DNA of 64,000 nt from JACKII01 sp041687435 (GTDB lineage Bacteria; Pseudomonadota; Alphaproteobacteria; Bin95), in NCBI GenBank assembly GCA_041687435.1, contig JAWLBX010000001.1, positions 248,001 to 312,000 on the forward strand. The letters run 5' to 3'. Positions 42,205-50,814 of the stretch are shown here, in pieces. The position numbers were made by a program, and so were the translations under genes. Below the pieces are notes generated by a model. It was not told the DNA's origin and searched no databases. It was given only the letters and a program-made list of their open reading frames with translations. How positions within the stretch are numbered: position 1 is the first letter of the stretch; each line of letters begins with the position of its first letter.

Positions 42205-44514
42205 ATGACACTCCTTCGGGCCTGGCTGCTCGGAACCCTTCTGGCCGTTGCCGTGATGACCGCCAACGCCGGTGCATGGGCCCAGACTCAGACTGATACC
42301 CAGCCTCAGACCGGCGATGCCGCCCCGCCAGGCAGCGAAGCCGTGGCGATCCAGGCGCTGATCCGCGCACTGGAGGATCCGGAATTCCGGACGCGGCTGG
42401 CGGACATGTTACGGGCAGAGGCAGGAAAGCAGGCCAGCGGACCCGCCCAACCTGCACCAGCCCCCGCCAATAGTGCGCCAACCGCCTACGGACCAGGCTT
42501 GCCAGGCATGCCGGGCGAAGCGCCGGGGGAGCAATCGGCTTCGCCAATAGAACGGGCCGCGGCGGACTCGATGATCGCCAGACTGGTCACCAGCCTGCGC
42601 AGCACGCTATCGGGGTTGGTCCAGTTCGCCGGCAATGCCGTCGATATTGGGCGGCTATGGGGATGGGTAAAGATCCAGGCAGGGGCCGCCGAAACCCGGG
42701 CGTTCTGGGTGAATTTTCTCAGTGCGATGGCGCTGGTCACGGTCGTGGCCTCGGGCGGGTACTGGCTGGTGCGAATTGGCCTCGCCGTACCGCATCGCCG
42801 CTTGCGCCGGCGAACCGAGGCCGCATCCAGGCGGAACCGGTACCGCCCCGGCGCCCTGCTGACTGCGGTCGAACTTGCGCCGATAGCGACCTTCTGGGTG
42901 CTAGGCCTGGGGCTTGTCAGCCTCCTGTATTTCCCGCTCCGAACCGAATTGGTGGCAGCCTCTATCATTACCACCGCGGGCGAAGCGCTGGTACTTGCCG
43001 GGCTTGCGCGCATCCTGTTGCGTCCGCACACGCCCACACTGCGGCCGGTCCCGCTAGACGATGATGTGGCGGTGGATCTGTACCGGTCACTGCGCCGGCT
43101 GATCTTCTGGATCCTGCTCGGCTATGCGCTGTTCAGCAATATCGGCGATCTGCGGGTGCCGCCCGGTGTGTTCGAGGGGCTGGAGCGTATTTGGGGCTTG
43201 GTGATCCTGGGCATGGTGCTGACGTTGGTGCTGCGCTACCGCAGCGACGTTGACGAGGCGATCCGGGGCGAAGGCGGGCGCCTGTCCCTGTTGCGGCGGT
43301 TTTTGGCGCAGATCTGGCTGCCTGTGATCGTGCTCTATGCCATCGGTGCCTATCTGATCTGGGCGCTGGAGGTCTATCAGGGGGCCGAGCTTCTGGTGCG
43401 TGGCGGCGTGCTGAGCGTCATCATCCTGCTGGCGGTTCAACCGGTGGACATGCTGCTACGGCGCTGGCTGCAGTCGATGCAGGACGCGGAGCTATCCGGG
43501 CCGACGGCAATTCTGCAATCGCGCCTGATGCGTTATGCAGCCTTACTGCGCATTGTGCTGTCGCTGCTGGTCTATGCCGCGGCGGTTGTGGCCATCGGCA
43601 ATGCGTGGGGTTTGGACCCGATCGGCTGGCTGGAATACCATCTGTCCGGCCGCCTCAACACCGTCATCGGCGATATTGCCTTCATCGGCCTGATCTGCTG
43701 GGGCCTTTGGGAGGCGTTCGACCTTTGGTTTTCTCTTCATCTCGACTCGATCGACGAGACCGGTGCGCGCGTCCAGCGCAGCGCCCGGTCCCGCACCCTG
43801 TTGCCATTGCTGCGCACCTCAGTAGTGGTAGGGTTGGCGATTGCGTTTCTGGTCGCGAGCCTGACCAGCCTCGGGTTGGATGTCGCGCCGTTGCTGGCCA
43901 CGGCCGGTGTCGTCGGTATCGCCGTCGGCTTCGGTGCGCAGAAACTGGTGCAGGATGTGATCACCGGCCTGTTCATGCTGTTCCAGAACACGATCAGCGT
44001 CGGCGATGTGGTCTCGCTTGCGGGGTTTACCGGTGCGGTGGAACGGATCACCGTGCGCACTCTGGAATTGCGTGACCTTGAAGGCTCGCTGCACACCATT
44101 CCGTTCAGCGCCGTCACCACCGTCACCAACATGACCCGTGAATTCGCCCATGCGATGATGGATATCGGTGTTGCCTACAAGGAAAACACGGACACGGTGA
44201 TCGAAGTGCTGAAGCAGGTCGGAGCGGAGTTCGAACTGGACCCGGTGCACGGGCCGGACCTGCTCAGTTCGCTGGAAGTTTTGGGGTTGCAGATGCTGGG
44301 CGATAGCTCGGTTACCATTCGCTGCCGTTTCAGGGTGCGCTCGCTGAAGCAATGGGGCGTGCGCCGCGCCTTTCTGGCACGGGTAAAGCACCGGTTCGAC
44401 GAGCTGGGCATCGAAATTCCCTTCCCCCAGAGAACCATCCATTGGGGTGATGGGCCACCGGAGTCATTGGAAAAGAACAGGGGCGAAACAGGGACTTCGG
44501 AGGGAACCGGGTAA
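42205..44514 (+). CDS. Mechanosensitive ion channel, MscS family (large)
   Basis: A 769-residue protein. Residues 1-26 are a Sec signal peptide (MTLLRAWLLGTLLAVAVM ... AWA), followed by a periplasmic linker rich in Pro and Gln. Several membrane segments (about 175-510) precede the MscS core: SLTSLGLDVAPLLATAGVVG, then GAQKLVQDVITGLFMLFQN (about 580-600), the TM3/pore helix and start of the beta domain, and VTNMTREFAH. This is an MscK/YbdG-like large homologue that protects against hypo-osmotic shock. ATG 42205 was chosen to give a clean signal peptide. Its TAA overlaps the next ATG (TAATG). Confidence 0.9.
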   Translation: MTLLRAWLLGTLLAVAVMTANAGAWAQTQTDTQPQTGDAAPPGSEAVAIQALIRALEDPEFRTRLADMLRAEAGKQASGPAQPAPAPANSAPTAYGPGLPGMPGEAPGEQSASPIERAAADSMIARLVTSLRSTLSGLVQFAGNAVDIGRLWGWVKIQAGAAETRAFWVNFLSAMALVTVVASGGYWLVRIGLAVPHRRLRRRTEAASRRNRYRPGALLTAVELAPIATFWVLGLGLVSLLYFPLRTELVAASIITTAGEALVLAGLARILLRPHTPTLRPVPLDDDVAVDLYRSLRRLIFWILLGYALFSNIGDLRVPPGVFEGLERIWGLVILGMVLTLVLRYRSDVDEAIRGEGGRLSLLRRFLAQIWLPVIVLYAIGAYLIWALEVYQGAELLVRGGVLSVIILLAVQPVDMLLRRWLQSMQDAELSGPTAILQSRLMRYAALLRIVLSLLVYAAAVVAIGNAWGLDPIGWLEYHLSGRLNTVIGDIAFIGLICWGLWEAFDLWFSLHLDSIDETGARVQRSARSRTLLPLLRTSVVVGLAIAFLVASLTSLGLDVAPLLATAGVVGIAVGFGAQKLVQDVITGLFMLFQNTISVGDVVSLAGFTGAVERITVRTLELRDLEGSLHTIPFSAVTTVTNMTREFAHAMMDIGVAYKENTDTVIEVLKQVGAEFELDPVHGPDLLSSLEVLGLQMLGDSSVTIRCRFRVRSLKQWGVRRAFLARVKHRFDELGIEIPFPQRTIHWGDGPPESLEKNRGETGTSEGTG

Positions 44515-44855
44515 TGCGCTCCAGTGATCCGAACAAGCGGCAGGCTGCGGATGTCCTCCGCCGGCGGCTCAGCCTGCTGGCCGGCGAAGGGCAATCGCAC
44601 CGGGCCGATGCGGCGGTGCAGCGTGTCCTGTCCCTGCTCGCTGACGACAACCTGGCAACAGAGGCGGCGAAGATGCATTCCGCCAACGGGATTGAATTGG
44701 AATGCGGTGTTCTGGATCAGGTTTGGGAAGATCCCCGTGTCTTCAACCGCCGCAACCAGTTGCAGCGGCAGGGCATTATTGTCGAGCGGGTTCCGGTGGA
44801 AACGACCATCGCCGGCCGTACATTCCGGCGCACGCGGTTGCGGGTTCGGTTCTGA
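44514..44855 (+). CDS. Hypothetical protein
   Basis: A 113-residue basic soluble protein. No domain recognised. Residues about 55-110 (SANGIELECGVLDQVW ... RTRLRVRF) look like an alpha/beta domain with a C-terminal Arg-rich strand. The ATG at 44514 shares a base with the MscS stop, so the two are translationally coupled. Function unknown. Confidence 0.6.
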   Translation: MRSSDPNKRQAADVLRRRLSLLAGEGQSHRADAAVQRVLSLLADDNLATEAAKMHSANGIELECGVLDQVWEDPRVFNRRNQLQRQGIIVERVPVETTIAGRTFRRTRLRVRF

Positions 44856-44923
44856 CGGGCTGCACGTTTCAGATTTGCGGTTCGGCCGCTATAGTGCGCC
44901 CATCACAAAGCAACGGGTGATCT

Positions 44924-45664
44924 ATGGCACGTGGATTCCGGGAACAGCGAAAGCGGGAGGCGGCGCGGCGGCGCCTGATCGTCCTCAAATGGCTGCTGCT
45001 GATTGGCGGTCTGCTGGGCCTGGGCTTGATCGCCTACGCCGCCGGCTCTGAACTGGCCCGTCATGACGTGCGCAAGCTGCAGGAACAGATCGGCGTGCTG
45101 GAGGAGGAACGGACCGCCCTCAGTGGGGAAGTCAGCGCGCTGCGCAGCGAACGGGATGACGCGCTGGCGCAGCTAGGGGAATTGCAGCGCCGGTATGACC
45201 AGGATGTACCGGCGGGCGAGGCGAGAGAGATTTTCGGCCTCGTCCGCAAGCAACTGACGGCCGGTGTCAGCCGGGACCGGCTGCGCTTCCTGATCGCCAC
45301 GGCGGGAGAGGCGGTGCGCTGCGACGGAAACCCGGATCAGAGGCGCTTCATTGTTCAGACCGGTTTGACCCGCGGGCAGAACGATTGGGTGGGATTCGCC
45401 GGCAATACGATCATTGTCCGGGCCAGGGGCGAGCCCGCAATGACGGACAACGGCCTGTCACAGGCTTGGTTCGACGAAACCAAGCCTGTGACAGTAACAT
45501 TCGGCACGATTGATGGCGGCGAAAGCGCGGCAACCGGAATTCTGCCGCTGAACCATTCGGTGCTCCGTGGCGACCACGAATACCGCTTTGTTTTGACGAA
45601 AGCGGAGTCTCGCGGTTTCCTGCAGGTGACGGCCGAACGCTGCCAGTTGCCAGCCGGCGGTTAG
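44924..45664 (+). CDS. Hypothetical membrane-anchored coiled-coil protein
   Basis: A 246-residue protein: basic cytoplasmic N-terminus (1-20), one membrane helix (about 22-42, LKWLLLIGGLLGLGLIAYAAG), a coiled coil (about 48-88, LQEQIGVLEEERTALSGEVS), and a beta-rich C-terminal domain (95-246). The topology suggests a periplasmic domain. No family recognised. A 17-bp perfect inverted repeat lies in the codons for LSQAWFDETKPVT (45455-45494). It follows the MscS/hypothetical pair by 68 bp. Confidence 0.7.
   Translation: MARGFREQRKREAARRRLIVLKWLLLIGGLLGLGLIAYAAGSELARHDVRKLQEQIGVLEEERTALSGEVSALRSERDDALAQLGELQRRYDQDVPAGEAREIFGLVRKQLTAGVSRDRLRFLIATAGEAVRCDGNPDQRRFIVQTGLTRGQNDWVGFAGNTIIVRARGEPAMTDNGLSQAWFDETKPVTVTFGTIDGGESAATGILPLNHSVLRGDHEYRFVLTKAESRGFLQVTAERCQLPAGG
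45455..45494. repeat. 17-bp perfect inverted repeat inside a coding sequence
   Basis: Left arm CTGTCACAGGCTTGGTT (45455-45471), loop CGACGA, right arm AACCAAGCCTGTGACAG (45478-45494). A partial copy of the right arm, AACCAAGCCT, recurs at 45675-45684 just after the gene, itself in a short hairpin (GCTTGG / CCAAGC, 45664-45682). Confidence 0.9.
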
Positions 45665-45702
45665 CTTGGCGCGTAACCAAGCCTTCGCCGGCAAGGGGGG
45701 GG

Positions 45703-46035
45703 CTAGTGCCGTTCGGGCTGGCTGGCGCAGTCGATGCAGAGCGCGGCTTGCGGCACAGCTTCCAGCCGGGCCGGGGCAATATCCTTGCCGCAACTCGTGC
45801 AGTGGCCGTAAATGCCCTCGTCGATGCGGGCGAGTGCGGCGCGGATCGCAGCGATTTCCGCCAGCGCTGCGTCCTCCAGGTCGGCCAGCACTTCATCGCC
45901 TTCCTGCTCGATGGATTGATCGTCCAACGATTTGCTAACCGGTTTGCGCAATTCTTCCTCGACATGCTCGACCCGGCCGGTCAGTTCGTTCAACCGGGCT
46001 TCCAGTTTGGCACGCGCGGCGGCTGTATCCGGCAT
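45703..46035 (-). CDS. DksA/TraR C4-type zinc-finger protein
   Basis: A 110-residue protein with an N-terminal coiled coil (about 5-35 and 50-72) and a C-terminal C4 zinc finger C79-x2-C82 ... C100-x2-C103. This is the DksA/TraR fold, whose members bind the RNA polymerase secondary channel. The tip region here (KSLDDQSIEQEGDEV) does not show the DxxDxA of true DksA, so its activity at rRNA promoters is uncertain. ATG 46035 is used with GGAGATTCC upstream. A G8 tract abuts its stop codon. Convergent with the coiled-coil protein gene. Confidence 0.85.
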   Translation of the reverse strand: MPDTAAARAKLEARLNELTGRVEHVEEELRKPVSKSLDDQSIEQEGDEVLADLEDAALAEIAAIRAALARIDEGIYGHCTSCGKDIAPARLEAVPQAALCIDCASQPERH

Positions 46036-46197
46036 GACGGAATCTCCTTCTCGGTTCTCATTGAGTTTGTATGCTGCCGATCCCGCGGGCAACCGCCTTG
46101 ACCGAAATCAAACGCAGCAGGCGCCTTGCGGCCTGTCCGGGTGGGATGGTCATCACGCCCGAATGCGTCGATCATTGCCGCGCGCCACGGCGTAAAG

Positions 46198-46680
46198 TCA
46201 ATGCTGGGCATAGATCGAACGGCCATCGCTGCCGAACAGAACCACCTCGTAAGGCTCCTGCCGGTCGCCCTGTTCCATACCGGGCGAGCCAATCGGCATG
46301 CCGGGGACAGAGAGGCCGGTGGCCTGCGGCCGCTCCGCCAGCAGCCGCTTGACGTCCGGGGCCGGCACATGCCCTTCGATGACATAGCCATCGACAACAG
46401 CGGTATGGCAGGACTGAAGATCGCCGGCGATGCCGAAGTGCGCCTTGGCGGGCGCGACATTCTCCAGGTCCGTGACCTTTACGGTGAAACCGGCCTCACG
46501 CATGTGATCGATCCATGCCGCGCAGCAGCCGCAATAGGGGGATTTGTACACGTGCATTTCCGGCCCGCCGGCGGCGGCGGTTCCCGGAGCACCTGCGGCA
46601 AGGGCGCTGATTCCGGCGGCGGTGAGCACCGCAAAGGCCCGGCGCGTAAGCCCATTCTTTTTCGTCGTCGCCGTCTTCAT
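46198..46680 (-). CDS. DUF411 (copper-related, CzcE/YlxA-like) periplasmic metal-binding protein
   Basis: A 160-residue protein of DUF411. The N-terminus has a Tat-like signal (LTRRAFAVLTAAGISALAAGA, residues 11-31). The mature part begins with HVYKSPYCGCCAAW (C50, C52, C53), then LQSCHTAVVDGYVIEGHVPA, and ATGLSVPGMPIGSPGME, the DUF411 signature. Members bind metal, often next to copper-resistance genes; no copper efflux gene lies nearby here. Start ATG 46680. Divergent from the cupin gene across 168 bp. Role unknown. Confidence 0.85.
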   Translation of the reverse strand: MKTATTKKNGLTRRAFAVLTAAGISALAAGAPGTAAAGGPEMHVYKSPYCGCCAAWIDHMREAGFTVKVTDLENVAPAKAHFGIAGDLQSCHTAVVDGYVIEGHVPAPDVKRLLAERPQATGLSVPGMPIGSPGMEQGDRQEPYEVVLFGSDGRSIYAQH

Positions 46681-46848
46681 TCCGCTGCTACCTTTCGCAC
46701 AGAGTTTCGGGGGCGAGGAATTGTCTTGAGACCGCCTGTGAACGCCTGCCAGGGAATTGCGACACAAGCGTGTGATGACGGTCTCATTGCTGGCAGTGTA
46801 ACGCCCACCCACGTCTTGGGGAAATCCATTTGAAGAGGAATTGGCGCC

Positions 46849-47630
46849 ATGGACGATCGGTCTCCCCGCTCCCCCCTGCCAATGGAATCGATCATCCGGA
46901 TCGAGGTGGGCGAGCCACGCGCCTCCGGCGTTTTGGCAGACGGTCATGGAAGACTGACCGGAAAACGGCTGGCCGATGTGCCGGATTGGTATTATACCTG
47001 CTGCGCGAATACCACGAATTCTACCGGGAATCGTCCGCCGGCGGCAGCGCCGTCATCCGCGGGCATCAGCGCGCTGTCCGCACGGCCGTGCGCCAGGTCA
47101 TGAAGGACAATCCGCCCTTTGCCGACCTCGAGCCGGCAGTGCGGCCGGTAACGGCCCATCTGCGGCGCGCCCTGAACAATGGCCGGCAGGAGCGGCACGC
47201 CTCCCTGATCCGCGCGATCCAGACTGTTGGCGAGTCTCTCAGTTGGCAGATCGGCTATGAAAAGCCACCCAAGGGGCTGGAACGGAAATTCGCCTATGCC
47301 GAGTTTGCCGGACCGAGCGGCCCGGTGCTGACCGAGCGGGTAATCCTGGGGATCGTGCTGTTCGCCCCTGGCTGCACCTATCCGGCCCATGCCCATTCCC
47401 GCATCACCGAGAGCTACATCTGCCTGTCCGGCGCGGTATCGGAGAACCATCAGGGGGTCTACGGTCCCGGCTCGCTCATATTCAATCCGCCAGGGCAGAT
47501 GCACCGGATCACCGTTTCCGACTGGGAGCCGGCCCTGCTGGCCTATGCCTGGGCCGGCAAGCCAGAGGATCTGGCCCATCACACGCTGGTGTTTAGCCGG
47601 CCCGGCAACCGGCGCAAGGCATCGGCCTAG
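46849..47630 (+). pseudogene. DMSP lyase-like cupin gene with apparent frameshift
   Basis: The gene is split over two frames. ATG 46849 (after AAGAGGAATTGGC) reads MDDRSPRSPLPMES ... KRLADVPDWYY and then breaks; the following frame continues LLREYHEFYRESSAGG and on to the stop at 47630. Removing two bases within 46990-46998 would join them as DWYYLLREY. The C-terminal cupin has YPAHAHSRITESYICLSG (H-x-H-x4-E-x-Y) and a later PPGQMHRI, the metal-site pattern of DddL/DddQ-type dimethylsulfoniopropionate lyases that release dimethyl sulfide. It could be a recent pseudogene, a sequence error or, less likely, a programmed shift. Family assignment is by motif only. Confidence 0.68.
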
Positions 47631-47656
47631 GCCGCACGGGCCGGTGGGGGCTCTGG

Positions 47657-48430
47657 CTATGTGACGGTTCGCAAAAACTCCAGCACGGCGGCGTTCCAAG
47701 TCTCGGGGATTTCGAAATAGGGGGAGTGGCCGGCCGCGGAAAGTTGCCGGAATTCGGCACCTGGAACCAGGTTGGCTATTTCCCGGATCGCGGCGGGCGG
47801 AAAAATCGGATCGTTGTCGGCGGTAATCAGCAGGGCCGGTGCCGTGATGCCGGCGGCCTCCCCGGGCGTGGTGGCGGCAGCACTGCGGGAGTGCCAGCCC
47901 TGAGCCGTCACCGGATTCTGACCAGAAATCTGCTGGTAGAGATAGCCGAGCGCCGGCGCACGCTCGACAAAGGACGGATCCAGCGCGCTGGCGCCGATCC
48001 CTTTTGCGGCCAGTTGTGCCCGCGCCGCCTCAATGGCCGCTCCAGCGGCGGGAGTGGATACGCCGGCAATGGTATTGGAGAGGACGAGCGCGGACACGCG
48101 TTCGGGATATTCCACCGCCATCCGCATGCCGGTCCATCCGCCCATGGACTGACAGACCAGGGCGGCACGGGCGATGCCGGCAGCATCCAGGACCGCCGCC
48201 AGATCGCTGGCGAAGTGAGCCATATCGTAATCCGTCTCCGCACAATGGGACCGCCCGAAGCCACGGTGGTCGAAAACGACAACGCAATGTTCCTCCAGAA
48301 AGGCCGACACCTGCTGAAACCAGATTGCGGTGTTGCCGCCACGGCCATGGACCAGGGCGACGGCGGGCTTGGCGGCATCGCCCAGTACCTCGTAATGAAT
48401 TGCGGCATTGCGGTTGGTGACGTGAGGCAT
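47657..48430 (-). CDS. Alpha/beta hydrolase
   Basis: A 257-residue cytosolic hydrolase. HGRGGN (28-33) is the oxyanion region, CQSMGGW (about 93-99) the nucleophile elbow with serine in G/C-x-S-x-G form, NDPIF (about 206) the acid strand and GHSPYFEIP the catalytic histidine. Typical of the haloperoxidase/3-oxoadipate enol-lactonase-like group; substrate unknown. ATG 48430 is preferred since the first family strand begins there. Divergent from the DUF169 gene. Confidence 0.87.
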   Translation of the reverse strand: MPHVTNRNAAIHYEVLGDAAKPAVALVHGRGGNTAIWFQQVSAFLEEHCVVVFDHRGFGRSHCAETDYDMAHFASDLAAVLDAAGIARAALVCQSMGGWTGMRMAVEYPERVSALVLSNTIAGVSTPAAGAAIEAARAQLAAKGIGASALDPSFVERAPALGYLYQQISGQNPVTAQGWHSRSAAATTPGEAAGITAPALLITADNDPIFPPAAIREIANLVPGAEFRQLSAAGHSPYFEIPETWNAAVLEFLRTVT

Positions 48431-48497
48431 TGTTGGGCTTCCTTTTCCGGCGCAATGCGTGGCATCCTTCCGCAAAACCCTATTGGAGGAAAGTCTC

Positions 48498-49328
48498 ATG
48501 CCCGGTGCCACGGTCGATGCCCAAGGCAACCCAATTCCCGAAGAATACCAGGTCGGTGCGGAAGAACTCGCCAACCTGTCGGCCAAGCTGGCCGATCTGC
48601 TGAAGATCCGCACCATGCCGATTGGTATGAAGCGGTTCAAATCGCAGGACGAATTCGAGGCGGTCAAAGGCCTGCGCCGCCCGAAAGAAGGCCGGTTCTA
48701 CACCACCTGCCAGCTGGTGACGCAGGCCCGCATCGCCGGTTTCACCCTCGGCATCGCGGCGGAGAATGTGCGGCCCGGCGGCAATTGTGGCGGTGTCATG
48801 GGGCTGGACGTGCCGGACGAGGGCTGCCTTTCCGGCGAACACATGGACGGCGTCTGGTTCGAGAACCGGGCGGCCGCCAAGGGCCATCAGGATACCATGC
48901 CGCGCGCGCCTTACGACGACGGCGCCTGGGTCGGCACGGTGGTTTCGCCGCTGCGCTCCGGCCGGCTGGACCCGCCGGACATCGTGCTGTTCTACGCAAC
49001 GCCTGGCCAGACCATCCTGTTCGTCAACGGCCTGCAATGGAAGCGCTACCGCCGCTACGACATGACCATCACGGGCGAGAGCGCGTGTGCGGATAGTTGG
49101 GGCCGGGCGCTGCTGACCAACGACACCTCGATCAGCGTGCCCTGCTTTGCCGAGCGCCGCTATGGCGGCGTCGCCGATGACGAGATGCTGCTGGCCATGC
49201 CGCCGCACGAGTTCGCGCGTGGGGTCGAGGGGCTGCAGGGCCTCGGCAAGGTCGGCCTGCGCTACCCGATCATGCCGTTCGGCCCGCAGGCGGACCCGTC
49301 CGAAGGGATGGCGAAGAGCTACGGCTGA
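48498..49328 (+). CDS. DUF169 family protein
   Basis: A 276-residue soluble protein. PIGMKRFKSQDEFEAV, YTTCQLVTQARIAGFTLG and PDIVLFYATPGQTILFVNGLQW fit DUF169, an ArCR-like family of unknown function. Six or so cysteines occur, including CQL, NCGG, EGCLSG and ESACADSW, so an iron-sulfur or metal site is possible but not shown. ATG 48498 has TTGGAGGAAAG directly upstream. A REP-like inverted repeat (49338-49406) follows the stop. Confidence 0.83.
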   Translation: MPGATVDAQGNPIPEEYQVGAEELANLSAKLADLLKIRTMPIGMKRFKSQDEFEAVKGLRRPKEGRFYTTCQLVTQARIAGFTLGIAAENVRPGGNCGGVMGLDVPDEGCLSGEHMDGVWFENRAAAKGHQDTMPRAPYDDGAWVGTVVSPLRSGRLDPPDIVLFYATPGQTILFVNGLQWKRYRRYDMTITGESACADSWGRALLTNDTSISVPCFAERRYGGVADDEMLLAMPPHEFARGVEGLQGLGKVGLRYPIMPFGPQADPSEGMAKSYG

Positions 49329-49337
49329 CACACACGC

Positions 49338-49406
49338 GCTTCACCCAGAGCCTGCCGGAAGGGCGGTCTGTGCTGGCTTCACCCTTCGGCAGGCTCCGGG
49401 TGAAGC
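49338..49406. repeat. REP-like imperfect inverted repeat
   Basis: Left arm 49338-49363 (GCTTCACCCAGAGCCTGCCG then GAAGGG) and right arm 49382-49406 match in 24 of 25 paired positions with one extra base, around an 18-base loop. Such CTTCGGCAGGCTC / GGTGAAG palindromes are a common dispersed type in alphaproteobacterial intergenic DNA. Confidence 0.75.
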
Positions 49407-49431
49407 CTCATTGCTTGGGATGAGTTGTACC

Positions 49432-50814
49432 ATGCGCCAGGATGCCCGCGGCCTGCCGATGACCACGGCCAGCGATGCCGCCGTTACCGCCTTCGATACC
49501 GCCGTCCACCGCTCGCTGGAATTCCGGGCAGATACGGGCAATTACGTCGCTGCCGTGCTGGAAGCCGATCCGGAGTTCGTGCTGGGGCATGCGCTGAAGG
49601 GATACATGCTGCTGGCGATGCAAAGCCAGGCGGTGCTGCCGGACGTGCTCGCCATCTGCGACTGGTGCGAGGCGCGGCAAAATGGGCTGACGGAGCGGGA
49701 GAAAGGCTGGATCGCGGCGCTGCGGCCGCTGGCGACGGGCGACAAAAAAAAGGCGCTCGCCGTGATGGATCAGGTGCTGGTCGAACATCCGACCGACCTG
49801 TTCCTGTTGCGCCAGCAGCACCACGCGATGTTCTGGAGCGGCAAGGCCATGCCGATGCGAGATGCGGTGGCGCGCGCGCTGGAGGGCTGGACCAAGGACA
49901 TGCCCGGCTATGGCTTTGCCCTCGGCATGCAGGCGTTCGGCTTCGAGGAATCGAACCAGTATCAGGAGGCGGAGCGCTTCGGCCGCCGCGCTGTCGCCAT
50001 CAACCCGGACGACTTCTGGGCCGTCCACGCCATCGCGCACGTGCTGGAAATGCAAGGCCGTCTGGACGAGGGCGCCGACTGGCTGGAAGGCCCGGTGCAG
50101 CGCGGGGCGGACCGCAGCCCGTTCATGAGCCATCTCTGGTGGCACCAGGCCCTGTTCTTCCTGGAGGCCGGCGACTACGACCGGGTGCTGGCGAACTACG
50201 ACCGCGGCGTCTACCCGAAGCCCTCCACCTTCTATATCGAGGTGCAGAACGCCAGCTCGATGCTGTGGCGGCTGCAGATGTTGGGCGTCGATGTCGGCAA
50301 CCGCTGGCAGGTGCTGGCGGATCAGGCCGAGGCGATGATCGACGATCATGTGCTCGGTTTTACCGACACCCACGTAACCATGGCCCTGGCCGCGGCGGGC
50401 AAGACCCAATCAGTGGCGCGCCAGATCGACAGCTTCCGCGATCACGCGAAAACCGCAGGCGGCAACCAGGCCGAGCTGACTGCGGAGGTAACGATTCCGC
50501 TGGCCGAAGGCATCGCCGCCGCGTTTTCCGGGGAGCCGGACAAGGCAGCCGACCTGTTCCTGGCAACGCGTGACGAGTGGGTCCGGAACGGCGCGAGCCA
50601 CGCCCAGCGCGATCTCTATGCCCTGGCGTTGCTCGATGCGGCCCAGCAGGCCGGCCGCACCAAACTGGCCCGCGCGCTGGCCGCGGAACGCGTGCGCCTG
50701 AAGCCGGCGAGCCGGGGCAACTGGCAGAAATACGCCAAGGCGCTGGAAGCCGATGGCCATGATGCCGACGCTGCGGCAGCACGCGCAAGAGCGGCAGCGG
50801 TTCATTTGAACTGA
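49432..50814 (+). CDS. Tetratricopeptide repeat protein, TTC38-like
   Basis: A 460-residue helical protein. DPEFVLGHALKGYMLLAM, KDMPGYGFALGMQAFGFEESNQYQEAERFGRRAVAI and WAVHAIAHVLEMQGRLDEGADWL are TPR-like repeats, and the whole resembles the TTC38 family found from bacteria to animals. Function is unknown. ATG 49432 is likely (GGGATGAG lies about 9 bases upstream); an ATG at 49420 is possible. An A8 run at 49744-49751 in codons for KKK is a possible slippage site. Confidence 0.82.
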   Translation: MRQDARGLPMTTASDAAVTAFDTAVHRSLEFRADTGNYVAAVLEADPEFVLGHALKGYMLLAMQSQAVLPDVLAICDWCEARQNGLTEREKGWIAALRPLATGDKKKALAVMDQVLVEHPTDLFLLRQQHHAMFWSGKAMPMRDAVARALEGWTKDMPGYGFALGMQAFGFEESNQYQEAERFGRRAVAINPDDFWAVHAIAHVLEMQGRLDEGADWLEGPVQRGADRSPFMSHLWWHQALFFLEAGDYDRVLANYDRGVYPKPSTFYIEVQNASSMLWRLQMLGVDVGNRWQVLADQAEAMIDDHVLGFTDTHVTMALAAAGKTQSVARQIDSFRDHAKTAGGNQAELTAEVTIPLAEGIAAAFSGEPDKAADLFLATRDEWVRNGASHAQRDLYALALLDAAQQAGRTKLARALAAERVRLKPASRGNWQKYAKALEADGHDADAAAARARAAAVHLN

